From: DATGZH01 sp035297265
Lineage (GTDB): Bacteria > Actinomycetota > Acidimicrobiia > Acidimicrobiales > RAAP-2
Direction: 5' to 3'
Length of the DNA: 64,000 bases
NCBI GenBank assembly: GCA_035297265.1
Contig: DATGZH010000039.1
Span: 1 to 64,000, forward strand
The first letter of the stretch is position 1. The number at the start of each line of letters is the position of its first letter. A program made the translations under genes and the position numbers. Below the pieces are notes generated by a model. The model had not been told where the DNA came from. It made no database searches and saw nothing but the letters and a program-made list of their open reading frames with translations. Positions 1-8,120 of the stretch are shown here, piece after piece.

Positions 1-837
1 GTGCAGGAGCGGCGGCGGCGGGTCGAGCCGCTCGGGGCGCGAGTTGATCTCGACCGCGGTGCCCGTCGTCGCGCAGGCCGCGAAGACCACCTCGGCGTCG
101 AAGCGGGACTCCTTGCGTCCCCGGCCCACCAGCTTGCGCCCGGTGCAGTGGCCGAGAATGTCGGTGTGCGGGCTCTCGACGGCCCGGAGCAGCCGGGCGG
201 TCATCGGCCCGGCCTCCATGCTGAGCTTGCTGTGGGCGCTCGCCACGACCACGTCGAGCCGGGCCAGGAGCTCCTCGTCCTGGTCGAGCGAGCCGTCCTC
301 CAAGATGTCGACCTCGATGCCGGTCAGGATGCGGAATGGGGCCAGCTCCTCGTTGAGCTCGGCCACGAGGTCGAGCTGGCGGAGCAGGCGCTCGGCGTCG
401 AGGCCGTGGGCCACGGTGAGGCGGGGGCTGTGGTCCGTCAGGGCCAGGTAGTCGTGGCCGAGGTCCAAGGCCGCCCGGGCCATCTCGTCGACCGGGCTCC
501 CGCCGTCGGACCAGTCCGAGTGGCTGTGGCAGTCGCCCCGGAGCAGCGTCCGAAGGAGGGCCGCCGCCGGACCGAGAACCATGCGGTCCTCGGCCTCCAG
601 CTTGGCGAGGTACGAGGGCACGTCGCCGGCGAGGGCCTCGGCCACCACCTGGGCCGTGACGTCGCCGACGCCGTCGAGGTCGCGGAGCCGCCCGGTCGTC
701 GCCAGCTCGGCCAGTCGCTCCGGGTCGGTCGCCGCCACGGCCGCCGCTGCCTTACGGAAGGCCCGTACCCGGTAGGTCTCGGCGCCGTCGGCTTCGAGCA
801 GGTAGGCGATCCGCCGCAGCGCGCTCGTCGGCTCCAT
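1..837 (-). CDS. PHP-domain phosphoesterase (PolX-like), C-terminus beyond window
   Basis: The frame opens at an ATG (837) and runs 279 codons to the window edge without a stop, so the C-terminus is missing. Residues about 50-70 form a helix-hairpin-helix (DLDGVGDVTAQ). A PHP metal-binding domain follows: HSHSDWSDG near residue 104, LTDHSPRL, GIEVDIL, SAHSKL and DILGHCTGR. This order matches the HhH plus PHP arrangement of PolX-type proteins and stand-alone PHP hydrolases, which hydrolyse phosphoesters with bound metal ions. No polymerase palm domain is visible in the part present. It lies 27 bp downstream of the TetR gene on the same strand. The exact substrate cannot be told. Confidence 0.85.
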   Translation of the reverse strand, partial: MEPTSALRRIAYLLEADGAETYRVRAFRKAAAAVAATDPERLAELATTGRLRDLDGVGDVTAQVVAEALAGDVPSYLAKLEAEDRMVLGPAAALLRTLLRGDCHSHSDWSDGGSPVDEMARAALDLGHDYLALTDHSPRLTVAHGLDAERLLRQLDLVAELNEELAPFRILTGIEVDILEDGSLDQDEELLARLDVVVASAHSKLSMEAGPMTARLLRAVESPHTDILGHCTGRKLVGRGRKESRFDAEVVFAACATTGTAVEINSRPERLDPPPPLLH

Positions 838-864
838 GGGAACCGACACTACTGAGCGGGTGGA

Positions 865-1488
865 TCAGGGCGGTCGGGACAACCCGAGGACGAGGAAGTC
901 GCACAGCTCGCCCACCGCCTCGTCGAGCGGGAGGGACTCGGCCTCGCCGGCCCGCACGGCGAGGGCCCCGTAGAGCTGCTGACCGACGAGCGACGCCGCC
1001 CGGGCCGGGTCGATCGGCCGGAACCGCCCGCCCCGTTGGCCCTCGGCCACGAGGTCCTCCAGGTGGCGGGCCACGTCGAGGCCGATCTGGAAGAACTCGG
1101 CGTCGATGGCCACGCCGGCCGTGTCGCGCGAGCCCTGGGTGGCCACGGCCAGCCGGAAGAAGGCCGGGTCCTCGTCGATCTGCTCGAGCAGCGCCCGGAT
1201 CACCGCGGCCAGCCGCTCCTCGGGCTCGGCGGCGCCGGCGAAGACCGTGGCCAGCCGGTCCTGGACGATGGCGTACATGGCCTTGAGACAGGCCCGCAGC
1301 AGCTCGTCGCGGTTGGCGAAGTAGACGTAGACGGTCGAGCGGGCCACGCCGGCCTCCACCGCGATGTCGTCCATCGACACCTCGATCGTGCCTCGCTCAC
1401 CGAAGAGCCGGCGGGCCACGTCGATGATCTGGTCCCGGCGGAAGTCCCGGATGACCTCTTTCAGGTCCTCGGAGCGCCGGCCGGCCAC
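865..1488 (-). CDS. TetR-family transcriptional regulator
   Basis: This 207-residue protein has an N-terminal TetR helix-turn-helix at about residues 20-65 (ARRLFGERG, DDIAVEAGVARSTVYVYF, NRDELLRACL) and a helical C-terminal ligand-binding region. The GTG start lies two bases after the stop of the P450 gene, so the two are almost certainly co-transcribed. Local autoregulation is likely because a perfect 17-bp inverted repeat sits upstream of the P450 start at 2744-2760. The ligand is unknown; a P450 substrate or product is the simplest guess. Family assignment is firm, the regulatory target is inferred. Confidence 0.93.
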   Translation of the reverse strand: MAGRRSEDLKEVIRDFRRDQIIDVARRLFGERGTIEVSMDDIAVEAGVARSTVYVYFANRDELLRACLKAMYAIVQDRLATVFAGAAEPEERLAAVIRALLEQIDEDPAFFRLAVATQGSRDTAGVAIDAEFFQIGLDVARHLEDLVAEGQRGGRFRPIDPARAASLVGQQLYGALAVRAGEAESLPLDEAVGELCDFLVLGLSRPP

Positions 1489-1490
1489 CT

Positions 1491-2723
1491 TCAGCCGCGC
1501 AGCTTGGTCGTGGGGGTGAAGGTCACGGGCAGGTGCTTCACGCCGTTGATGAACTGTGAGCGCAGGCGTACGGGTGGCCCCGCGGGACGGAGGTCCGGCA
1601 GGCGGTCGAGCAGGTGCTCGTACATCACGTGGATCTCCATACGGGCCAGATTGGCACCGAGGCAGAAGTGCGGTCCACCCCCGCCGAAGGCGATGTGGGG
1701 GTTGGGGTCCCGGCCGATGTCGAAGGTGTCGGAGTCGCTGAACACCTCTTCGTCCCGGTTGGCCGAGGCGTGGTAGAAGACGACCTTGTCACCCGCTCGG
1801 ATCGTGACGCCGCGGAGTTCCACGTCGCAGGTGGCGGTGCGGCGGAAGTTCATGACCGGGCTCACGAAGCGCAGCATCTCTTCGACCGCGCACGGCAGGA
1901 GCGAGCGGTCGGCCAGGAGGCGGTCCCACTCGGCCGGGTGGTCGAAGAAGGCCTGCATCGCACCGGACATGAGGTTGCGGGTCGTCTCGTTGCCGGCCAC
2001 CGTGAGCATGAGGAAGAAGAGCTCGAGCTCGAGGTCGGACAGCCGCTCGCCGTCGATCTCCACCTCGGTGAGGACGCTCATGAGGTCACCGTGCGGCTCC
2101 TCGCGCTTCTTGGCGTAGAGCTCGCTGGCGTAGGCGTAGAGCTCCATCGCCGCCTCGGCCGGTGCCGCCTCGTTGACCAGGTACTCAGGGTCCTCGTTCC
2201 CGATCATCCGGTTCGACCACTCGAACATCTGGTGCCGGTCCCCCTGGGGCACGCCCAGCAGGTCGGCGATGACGATGAGGGGGAGCTCCGCCGCCACCTC
2301 GGTGACGAAGTCGGCCTCGCCGCGCTCGCACACCCGGTCGATGATGTCGTCGGCCGCCTCGTGGATGCGCTGCTCGAGGGCGCCCACCATGCGCGGCGTG
2401 AAGCCCTTGTTCACGAGCCGCCGGTAGCGGGTGTGGAGCGGCGGGTCCATGTTGACCATCATCAGCTGCTGCTGCTCGCGCTCGCCCTCGGGCAGCTCCA
2501 TCGGGAGGCAGGTCTCCAGGTAGGAGGAGAAGCGCTGCCAGTCCCGGTTCACCGCCACGCACTCGGGGTGGGTGACCACCGCCCAGTAGCCGGGGCCCCG
2601 GGGGTCCTCGTGCCAGCTGACCGGGGACGTCCGCCGGAGCTCGGCGAAGTGCTCGTGGGGCACCCCGGCCACGTAGAGCGCCGAGTCCATGAGGTCCAGG
2701 TCGGTGAGGTCGGTCAGTGGCAT
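1491..2723 (-). CDS. cytochrome P450
   Basis: A 410-residue soluble bacterial P450. It shows the I-helix oxygen-binding motif AGNETTRN, the K-helix ExxR (EMLR in EEMLRFVSP) and the heme loop FGGGGPHFCLG with the cysteine ligand at about residue 354. The ATG at 2723 is preceded by a GGAGGAG ribosome binding site, and 410 residues is the normal length. The open frame extends further upstream, but that part has no P450 similarity. N-terminal features such as MELPEGE and NMDPPLHTRYRRLVNKGFTPRM recall actinobacterial CYP125/CYP142-like enzymes of steroid and lipid side-chain oxidation. The thiolase/DUF35 genes upstream fit that idea, but the substrate is inference. Confidence 0.95.
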   Translation of the reverse strand: MPLTDLTDLDLMDSALYVAGVPHEHFAELRRTSPVSWHEDPRGPGYWAVVTHPECVAVNRDWQRFSSYLETCLPMELPEGEREQQQLMMVNMDPPLHTRYRRLVNKGFTPRMVGALEQRIHEAADDIIDRVCERGEADFVTEVAAELPLIVIADLLGVPQGDRHQMFEWSNRMIGNEDPEYLVNEAAPAEAAMELYAYASELYAKKREEPHGDLMSVLTEVEIDGERLSDLELELFFLMLTVAGNETTRNLMSGAMQAFFDHPAEWDRLLADRSLLPCAVEEMLRFVSPVMNFRRTATCDVELRGVTIRAGDKVVFYHASANRDEEVFSDSDTFDIGRDPNPHIAFGGGGPHFCLGANLARMEIHVMYEHLLDRLPDLRPAGPPVRLRSQFINGVKHLPVTFTPTTKLRG

Positions 2724-2743
2724 CGGACGGCTCCTCCACCCGA

Positions 2744-2760
2744 TCAGACACGGTGTCTGA
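2744..2760. promoter_or_regulatory. perfect 17-bp inverted repeat, candidate TetR operator
   Basis: TCAGACACGGTGTCTGA is a perfect palindrome with 8-bp arms and a single central base. It ends 21 bp before the P450 start codon, where a repressor would block transcription of the P450-tetR pair. Size and symmetry are typical of TetR operators. That the downstream TetR protein binds here is inferred from position. Confidence 0.75.
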
Positions 2761-2857
2761 CCGAACGGATGCAGCGTACCCAGAATCGGTCGCGTTGGTC
2801 GGCCATGGGGTCCGGCCCGGCGTCGGCCCAGGTCGGAGGCCTGGCGGGTCTCGGCGG

Positions 2858-3067
2858 TCAGTCGTCGCGACCGCTGGGGCGGCCCATGTGCCAGCCCGTG
2901 CAGAAGTCGCACTCGTAGACGACGAGTTCGACGCCGCCCTCCTCGGCCCGCTCGGCCGCCGCCACCCGGGCCTCGCGCTCGCTCCCGAAGCGGGTCTTCG
3001 GCTGGCCGTCGGCCCGCCAGTGGGACGAGCCGATCTTGAGCGGCCGTTGGGCGCGTCGTCGGGGCAC
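2858..3067 (-). CDS. small CxxC protein of unknown function
   Basis: A 69-residue basic protein starting at GTG 3067. Its C-terminus carries CDFCTGWHMG, with Cys53, Cys56 and His60 as a possible half zinc-ribbon. The N-terminal half is rich in Arg and Lys. Short proteins ending in a CxxCxxWHxG signature occur in actinobacteria without assigned function. It stands alone between the S15 peptidase and the P450 gene on the same strand. I do not recognise a specific role; single-strand nucleic acid or metal binding would be speculation. Confidence 0.65.
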   Translation of the reverse strand: MPRRRAQRPLKIGSSHWRADGQPKTRFGSEREARVAAAERAEEGGVELVVYECDFCTGWHMGRPSGRDD

Positions 3068-3103
3068 GGGTCGATTGTCCCAGGGCCGGCCGGCGACGCC
3101 GGC

Positions 3104-5485
3104 TCAGCCGCCGTTCCCCGCCGGCACGTACGTCCGGCAGGGCTGGCCCCGGGTCGAGGGGCAGGCCGGCTCGGGGTCGGGTGGTCGGAGGCCGGGGATC
3201 ACGTCGAGCAGGAGCACCGAGGGCCGCGACCCCCCGAGGTCCAGCGTGTCGGTCACCGCCCCGCCGGTGGCCGGGGTGAGGAAGGACCACACCGGCCGGT
3301 CACCACCGGGCGCGCTCAGCGTGACCCGCAGACGGGTCCCGGCCCGGAACGCCGCCACCACCGGGTCGAGCGGGATGCGGACGAGGGTGTACCGCCCGGC
3401 CGGCAGGGGCCGGGCGGTGGCCCGCAGGTTGGTCGGCACGGGGTGGAGCGGGGTGGAGGACGGAGCGAGGGCCCGGTCGCTCGCCCGGAGGAAGCCCGAC
3501 TGCAGGTAGCGCTCCGCCCCGTCGGGCAGGACCTCGCTCACCGTGGCCTGCAGGTCGGTGTCCGGCGCGGTCGAACGGAGCCAGACATCGAGGGCGGCCG
3601 GTCCCACCACGACCACGTCCTCCTGGAAGGGGGCCGTGACGAAGCCGAGGCCGTCCGTCCCGGTGACCGGCGCCCAGTCGTAGGGCGGGAGCGCGACCCC
3701 CGGGTTGGCCGACGACGCGAGGTCGGTCTTCGGCCGGGCCGACGGGTCCGGCCGGAAGGAGGCCTGGCCGGTCGGCGGCACGGTGGTCGTGAGCGAACCC
3801 CCGCCACCGAGGTAGTAGGCGGTGGCCCGTCCCGGCGGCGGAGGCCAGGCCGAGTAGTCGGCCTCCCACACCGGCTGGAAGGCGCCGGGGCCGAGGTCGC
3901 CACCACCGTTGTCGAAGAGCACCCGCACCCGGGGGGTCTCGCGCTCGTAGGCCGCCTGGGCCGCGGCCACGCTCGGCTCGTTCGTGAAACGGAGCGCGGG
4001 CAGCGGCATGGAGGCCGCCCCGGCCAGCTGCCGGTAGAGGGCGCCCGACAGGGCCCGGACGAAGGAGGGGATAGTCGGCAGGTGGTGGGCCACGTAGAGG
4101 TCGAGGAACTCGACCCAGCGGGTGATCGAGTCCGGCCCGAGCGAGTCGATGTGCGTGCCGTTCACCATCGTGACGAACACGTCGCGGTCGTTGGCCAGGT
4201 CGGGGAGGAGGGCGGGCCACTGCGGCCCGGTCTGCTCGTCCTCCAGGGCGCCCGAGAGGTACACCGGGACGTCGATGCGCTTCGCCCAGAGCGACGGCGA
4301 GCGCGGGTCGAACAGCGCCGGGTCACGGTGGGGGTCGGTCGAGCTCACGAGGCCGAAGGCGTCCTGGGTCTCGAGGCGGAGCCGCTGGTTGAAGGCACAT
4401 TCCTGGTCGCCGTCGGCCACGAGGGCCCGGGCGTAGGCCTGCCCGCCGGCGGGGGCCGGCTCGGCGTCGGCCTCGCGCTGGGCCACCCAGGTGCCGGCAA
4501 ACCCGGCGTTGAAGATGCCCCCGGGGAAACCGGTCGAGTAGAGGTCGTCGGTCACCGAGAGCGGGGCGATCGCCGCCAGGTGGGGCGGCCTCGTGCCGGC
4601 CACGAAGAGCTGGGAGATGCCGGAGAAGGAGATCCCGACGAGGCCCACCCGGTGCCCGAGGGCGAACGGCTGGGCGGCCACGATCTCGACGGCGTCGTAG
4701 CCGTCGTAGGTGGTCGGGAGGTCGAAGAGGCCGAGGGCCCCGCCCGAGCAGCCGGTGCCGCGCATCTGGAGACTCACGGTGGCGAACCCGAGGAGCGGGG
4801 TGAGGACCGAGCCGACGAACGTGGCCGTGTCCGGGAGGAGCGGGTCGTGGGCCGAGGCCGGCGTCGGGTGCAAGAGGGCGTCGATGAGGCTGTGGGGGGC
4901 GGCGATGGCGTAGCCCGAGTCCTCGATGACGGTGGGGAAGGGGCCGTCGGCGAGGGTCTTGCCCGGCGGCAGGCGCAGGGTCGCCGCCAGGGTCACCCCG
5001 TCGCGCATCGTGAGGTAGTTGAGCCCCACGTGGAGGTGCTGGTCGGCGTAGAAGCTCTGGGTGGGCACATCGTGGGCACCGAGCACCCGGAAGGGCGCGG
5101 TGCTGCGGCCGGTGCTCATCACCCGGATCGAGTACCCCGGGCCGGCCGGGAGGCCCCGCACGATGAGGCTGCCGAAGCGGTCGGCCTTGCCCCCGCCCAC
5201 GTGGTGCCCGCCTCGAAGGAGGGCGAGCGACGCCCCGGCCGGGGCGTTGAGCACGTAGGCCTGCCCGACCGAGCCGTAGCCGGCGAAGGCCGTGTGCGAG
5301 ACGGTCGGCGGGACCCAACCGGCCGTCGTCGCAGCGGCGGTGGCCTGGCGGCCGAAGCCGGGGACCACCGCGGCGACCAGGCCGGCGACGACGGCCACGC
5401 CGAGCGCGGCCACGAGCACGCGCCGCGCCAGCCTCACCACACGGTCACTTCGTCGGGCTGGATGGTGCGGCGACCTCGGGGTCAC
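3104..5485 (-). CDS. secreted or membrane-anchored S15/CocE-type peptidase or esterase
   Basis: A 793-residue protein of the X-Pro dipeptidyl-peptidase (S15)/CocE/NonD family. Residues about 17-50 hold a basic stretch and a hydrophobic segment (LVAALGVAVVAGLVAAVVPG), a signal or anchor. An extra domain of about 100 residues follows, then the alpha/beta hydrolase core with the nucleophile motif GISFSG, an acid in GALEDEQTG and a histidine in NGTHIDS. The C-terminal 250 residues resemble the jelly-roll domain of this family. The GTG start at 5485 is tentative; a later GTG would still keep the hydrophobic segment. It follows the thiolase gene by 14 bp, but the tie to that pathway is unclear. Confidence 0.85.
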   Translation of the reverse strand: MTPRSPHHPARRSDRVVRLARRVLVAALGVAVVAGLVAAVVPGFGRQATAAATTAGWVPPTVSHTAFAGYGSVGQAYVLNAPAGASLALLRGGHHVGGGKADRFGSLIVRGLPAGPGYSIRVMSTGRSTAPFRVLGAHDVPTQSFYADQHLHVGLNYLTMRDGVTLAATLRLPPGKTLADGPFPTVIEDSGYAIAAPHSLIDALLHPTPASAHDPLLPDTATFVGSVLTPLLGFATVSLQMRGTGCSGGALGLFDLPTTYDGYDAVEIVAAQPFALGHRVGLVGISFSGISQLFVAGTRPPHLAAIAPLSVTDDLYSTGFPGGIFNAGFAGTWVAQREADAEPAPAGGQAYARALVADGDQECAFNQRLRLETQDAFGLVSSTDPHRDPALFDPRSPSLWAKRIDVPVYLSGALEDEQTGPQWPALLPDLANDRDVFVTMVNGTHIDSLGPDSITRWVEFLDLYVAHHLPTIPSFVRALSGALYRQLAGAASMPLPALRFTNEPSVAAAQAAYERETPRVRVLFDNGGGDLGPGAFQPVWEADYSAWPPPPGRATAYYLGGGGSLTTTVPPTGQASFRPDPSARPKTDLASSANPGVALPPYDWAPVTGTDGLGFVTAPFQEDVVVVGPAALDVWLRSTAPDTDLQATVSEVLPDGAERYLQSGFLRASDRALAPSSTPLHPVPTNLRATARPLPAGRYTLVRIPLDPVVAAFRAGTRLRVTLSAPGGDRPVWSFLTPATGGAVTDTLDLGGSRPSVLLLDVIPGLRPPDPEPACPSTRGQPCRTYVPAGNGG

Positions 5486-5499
5486 CGGGTGGGCCGGGC

Positions 5500-6696
5500 T
5501 CAGGCGGCCCGGCGCTCCAGGATGTGGATGCCGCAGGAGTTGCCGAGGCCGATGACGTGGGTCATGCCGACCTTGGCCCCTTCGATCTGGCGGTCACCGG
5601 CCTCGCCTCGGAGGTGCGTCATCACCTCGAAGATGTTGATGATGCCGGTGGCCGAGATGGGATGGCCCTTCGAGACGAGCCCACCCGACACGTTGACCGG
5701 CGTCTTGCCGTCCCGCCAGGGCGCGCCCGAGTCGATGAAGGCGCCGGCGCCGCCCGGCTCGCAGAGCCGCAGGTTGTCGTAGTGGATGAGCTCGGCCGTC
5801 GAGAAGCAGTCGTGCAGCTCGACGAGGTCGAGGTCCTCCGGCCCGACGCCGGCCATGGCGTAGGCCTGGTCGGCGGCGGCCCGGGTGAGCGTGTTCACGT
5901 CGGGCAGCTCGTTGCCGTTCTCGGTCCACGGGTCCGTCGTGAGGACCGAGGCCGAGATCTTGACGGCCCGCTTCTGCACGTCGGGATCGAGCGTCTTGAG
6001 CTTGGCGTCGGACACGAGCACGACCGCCGCCCCGCTGTCACCGGTCGGGCTGCACATGAGGATCGTGTTCGGGTAGGCGATCATCTCGGCGTTCATCACC
6101 TCGTCCAGGCTGAACTTCTTCTGGTACTGGGCGAGGGGGTTGAGCGACGAGTGGGCGTGGTTCTTCTCGGCGATCCGGGCGAACTGCTCGAAGCCCACGC
6201 CGTCGTTGCGGCTGGCGTACTCCATGCCGGCCTGGGCGAACACCCCGGGCATGAGGCCCGTGCCGAGGACGCCCTCGGTCGGGAGCACCGCCCCGCGGCG
6301 TCCGCTCGGAGCGAAGACCTGCTTCTCCGAGTTCCGGGCCTGGCCGGCCGGGCCGAGGAGGCCGGCCTTGCCCATCTGCTCGACCCCGATGGCCAGGCCC
6401 ATGTCGGCCTCGCCCGACTTGATGGCCATGTGTACCACCCGGACGGCCATGGCCCCGGTGGCGCAGGCGCTGGCCACGTTGTAGGCGGGGATGCCCGTCT
6501 GGCCGATCTGCTTCTGGACGGCCGTGGCCAGCTGGCTCATGTTGCCGACCGCCATGACCTGGAGGTCCTGCACCGTCACCTGGGCGTCGGCCAGGGCGCC
6601 CAGGGCGGCGTCGGCCGCGAGGTCCACGACGTCGCGCTCGGGGTAGCGCCCGATCTTGACCATGTCGGTTCCGATGATCCACACCGCTTCGGGCAC
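5500..6696 (-). CDS. thiolase-family protein (SCP-x/lipid-transfer type)
   Basis: A 398-residue thiolase with the acyl-accepting cysteine in ASACATGA (about Cys78), the GHPISATG histidine loop, and a C-terminal cysteine in GNSCGIH (about Cys388). The sequence resembles the thiolase/lipid-transfer class that works with a DUF35 OB-fold partner rather than the classical FadA class. The partner gene lies just upstream with a 16-bp gap, supporting a heteromeric complex that cleaves a beta-ketoacyl-CoA or performs a retro-aldol step. Substrate is unknown; steroid side chains are one possibility given the nearby P450. Confidence 0.92.
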   Translation of the reverse strand: MPEAVWIIGTDMVKIGRYPERDVVDLAADAALGALADAQVTVQDLQVMAVGNMSQLATAVQKQIGQTGIPAYNVASACATGAMAVRVVHMAIKSGEADMGLAIGVEQMGKAGLLGPAGQARNSEKQVFAPSGRRGAVLPTEGVLGTGLMPGVFAQAGMEYASRNDGVGFEQFARIAEKNHAHSSLNPLAQYQKKFSLDEVMNAEMIAYPNTILMCSPTGDSGAAVVLVSDAKLKTLDPDVQKRAVKISASVLTTDPWTENGNELPDVNTLTRAAADQAYAMAGVGPEDLDLVELHDCFSTAELIHYDNLRLCEPGGAGAFIDSGAPWRDGKTPVNVSGGLVSKGHPISATGIINIFEVMTHLRGEAGDRQIEGAKVGMTHVIGLGNSCGIHILERRAA

Positions 6697-6712
6697 CGGG
6701 GGCCTCCTTCGC

Positions 6713-7120
6713 TCAGGCCAGGACGTAGCCGAAGGCCACCGCTTCGGTGCCCTCGTCGTCCGTGGCTACGGGGTACGTCGTCAGCCGGACCCGGCTGTTG
6801 AGGGAGATCTTCTCGGGGTCGGGGTCCACGTCGAGGAGGTTGGCGTTCACTCGCCCCCCGCCGTCGAGGTCGACGATCGCCGAGATGAACGGGGCCGGGA
6901 CCCCGGGGGCGGCCCGCTGCACGATCGTGAAGGCCCGCAGCACCCCCTCGTCGGCCAGGCGCTGGCTCGTGAACTGGTCCTCGCCCGCCGCGCCGCAGTG
7001 GGCGCAGGCGTTGCGTCGGTCCAGGTAGAGGGCGCCGCAGTCCTGGCAGCGCCGGGCCACGAGGTGGGGGCTGCCGTCGTCCAGCACCAGGTAGTCGACG
7101 AGAGGGATCTTCCCGGCCAT
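6713..7120 (-). CDS. DUF35 zinc-ribbon/OB-fold acyl-CoA-binding protein
   Basis: A 135-residue protein with a rubredoxin-like zinc ribbon formed by Cys25, Cys28, Cys39 and Cys42 (CQDCG, CAHCG) followed by an OB-fold (LRAFTIVQRAAPGVPAPF, and a VNANLLDVDPD segment). DUF35 proteins are obligate partners of SCP-x-type thiolases and related hydratases. It is the first gene of the pair with the downstream thiolase. The ATG at 7120 matches the usual family N-terminus; no strong ribosome binding site is seen before it. Confidence 0.92.
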   Translation of the reverse strand: MAGKIPLVDYLVLDDGSPHLVARRCQDCGALYLDRRNACAHCGAAGEDQFTSQRLADEGVLRAFTIVQRAAPGVPAPFISAIVDLDGGGRVNANLLDVDPDPEKISLNSRVRLTTYPVATDDEGTEAVAFGYVLA

Positions 7121-7297
7121 ATGAGCAGGTTACCGGCGCCGCCTGAGGACCGACCAACTTGGCCGTTTGCCTCCCAGGGTCGCCGCTTTCGCTGTGCCAC
7201 TGCCAACGTTTCACCAGGTGAGGGAGCCCACCAGCAACCACGAGCACGGCAACGAGAGGGGATGACGCCCTGACGTATGGATTGGTTGTAGCCAGTG

Positions 7298-7732
7298 TCA
7301 GTCGTCACCCATCCCAAGACGCTCGAGTGGCTGTCGGGTGATCTCGGCGATCAGTTCGAAGTCCTTGTCGCGGTGGAGGACGGTGAGCCCGGAGCGCTCT
7401 GCGGTGGCGGCGACCAGGATGTCCGGGAGGGACAATGCCCGATGTTGACCACGTTCGGCCAGGGAAACGAGGATCTCGACCGCTCGGTCTTCGATAGCGG
7501 GCGTCAGATATTCCAAGAGCATCGACGAAAGCGGGGGGCCGTTCAGGATCTGGTGGAGGTCGGCCGAAGAGCGCGCTGAGTACCCGGCCTCCAGGAGTGT
7601 CACTGTGGTCACATGGATCAGGCCGCGGTCGATCCGGCGGGCCCACTCCTCTGGATCGGCGCACCGCCCGAGATTGGCCAGTGCCGACTTGTCGATCAAC
7701 CAGGAAGTGCCCTTCTCCTCCCGAACGGTCAT
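7298..7732 (-). CDS. vapC: VapC-type PIN-domain toxin
   Basis: A 144-residue PIN-domain ribonuclease. Acidic residues expected for metal binding are visible: the Asp in WLIDKSAL, the Glu in TLLEAGYS, and the cluster LSLPDILVAA with LHRDKDFELI. I chose the ATG at 7732 because it overlaps the stop of the preceding antitoxin gene by four bases, typical of translational coupling in toxin-antitoxin pairs; a GTG two codons upstream is possible. Expected to cleave tRNA or rRNA when free of VapB. Confidence 0.9.
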   Translation of the reverse strand: MTVREEKGTSWLIDKSALANLGRCADPEEWARRIDRGLIHVTTVTLLEAGYSARSSADLHQILNGPPLSSMLLEYLTPAIEDRAVEILVSLAERGQHRALSLPDILVAATAERSGLTVLHRDKDFELIAEITRQPLERLGMGDD

Positions 7733-7950
7733 GACCACGCCCGGGCCATGACCTCCGAATCGCTCAAGTCGGAGAGGAGGGCCCCGAACGTTCGAAGGTC
7801 ATCCGCGGTCACCGAACGGGCGTCTCGGCGGGCCTCTTGCGTCAGGCGCCGGCGGAGGAACTCGTTGCGGGAAAGTCCGAGGGCAGCGGCTCGAGCGTCG
7901 ATGACCGCCACGACCCCGTCTGGTACGTCACGGATGAGAATGTCGGACAT
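7729..7950 (-). CDS. vapB: VapB-type ribbon-helix-helix antitoxin
   Basis: A 73-residue antitoxin beginning MSDILIRDVPDG, with a ribbon-helix-helix N-terminus (IRDVPDGVVAVIDARAAALGLSRNEFLRRRL) and an acidic C-terminal tail that should wrap the toxin. The ATG at 7950 has a GGGGG-type ribosome binding site. Its stop overlaps the toxin start. A pair of direct operator repeats lies 19-36 bp upstream, consistent with autorepression by a VapB or VapBC complex. Confidence 0.9.
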   Translation of the reverse strand: MSDILIRDVPDGVVAVIDARAAALGLSRNEFLRRRLTQEARRDARSVTADDLRTFGALLSDLSDSEVMARAWS

Positions 7951-7968
7951 GTGGGGCACCCCCTTTCC

Positions 7969-7986
7969 GATATCAGATGATATCAG
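7969..7986. promoter_or_regulatory. vapBC operator: two direct GATATCAG repeats
   Basis: GATATCAG occurs at 7969-7976 and again at 7979-7986, exactly ten bases apart, so both copies face the same side of the helix. Each contains the palindrome GATATC. The position just upstream of the vapB start fits a ribbon-helix-helix operator overlapping the promoter. Binding is inferred. Confidence 0.65.
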
Positions 7987-8120
7987 AAGGAAGACGCTGA
8001 CCCTGCGTACCGATCGACGGGCTCGAGGAGGCGCCAGTTCGGCGGGAAGGCGTGCAGAGCGCTGCAGGCTCTCCGAGCAGGACAATTATGGCCGGTGACT
8101 GGCACGAGACGGGGGCCTGA

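Noticed and set aside
2717..5782. A 1021-residue open frame on the plus strand
   Set aside because: It is antisense to the S15 peptidase and part of the P450, has no recognisable domain, and its Arg/Gly/Pro-rich composition is typical of shadow frames in GC-rich DNA.
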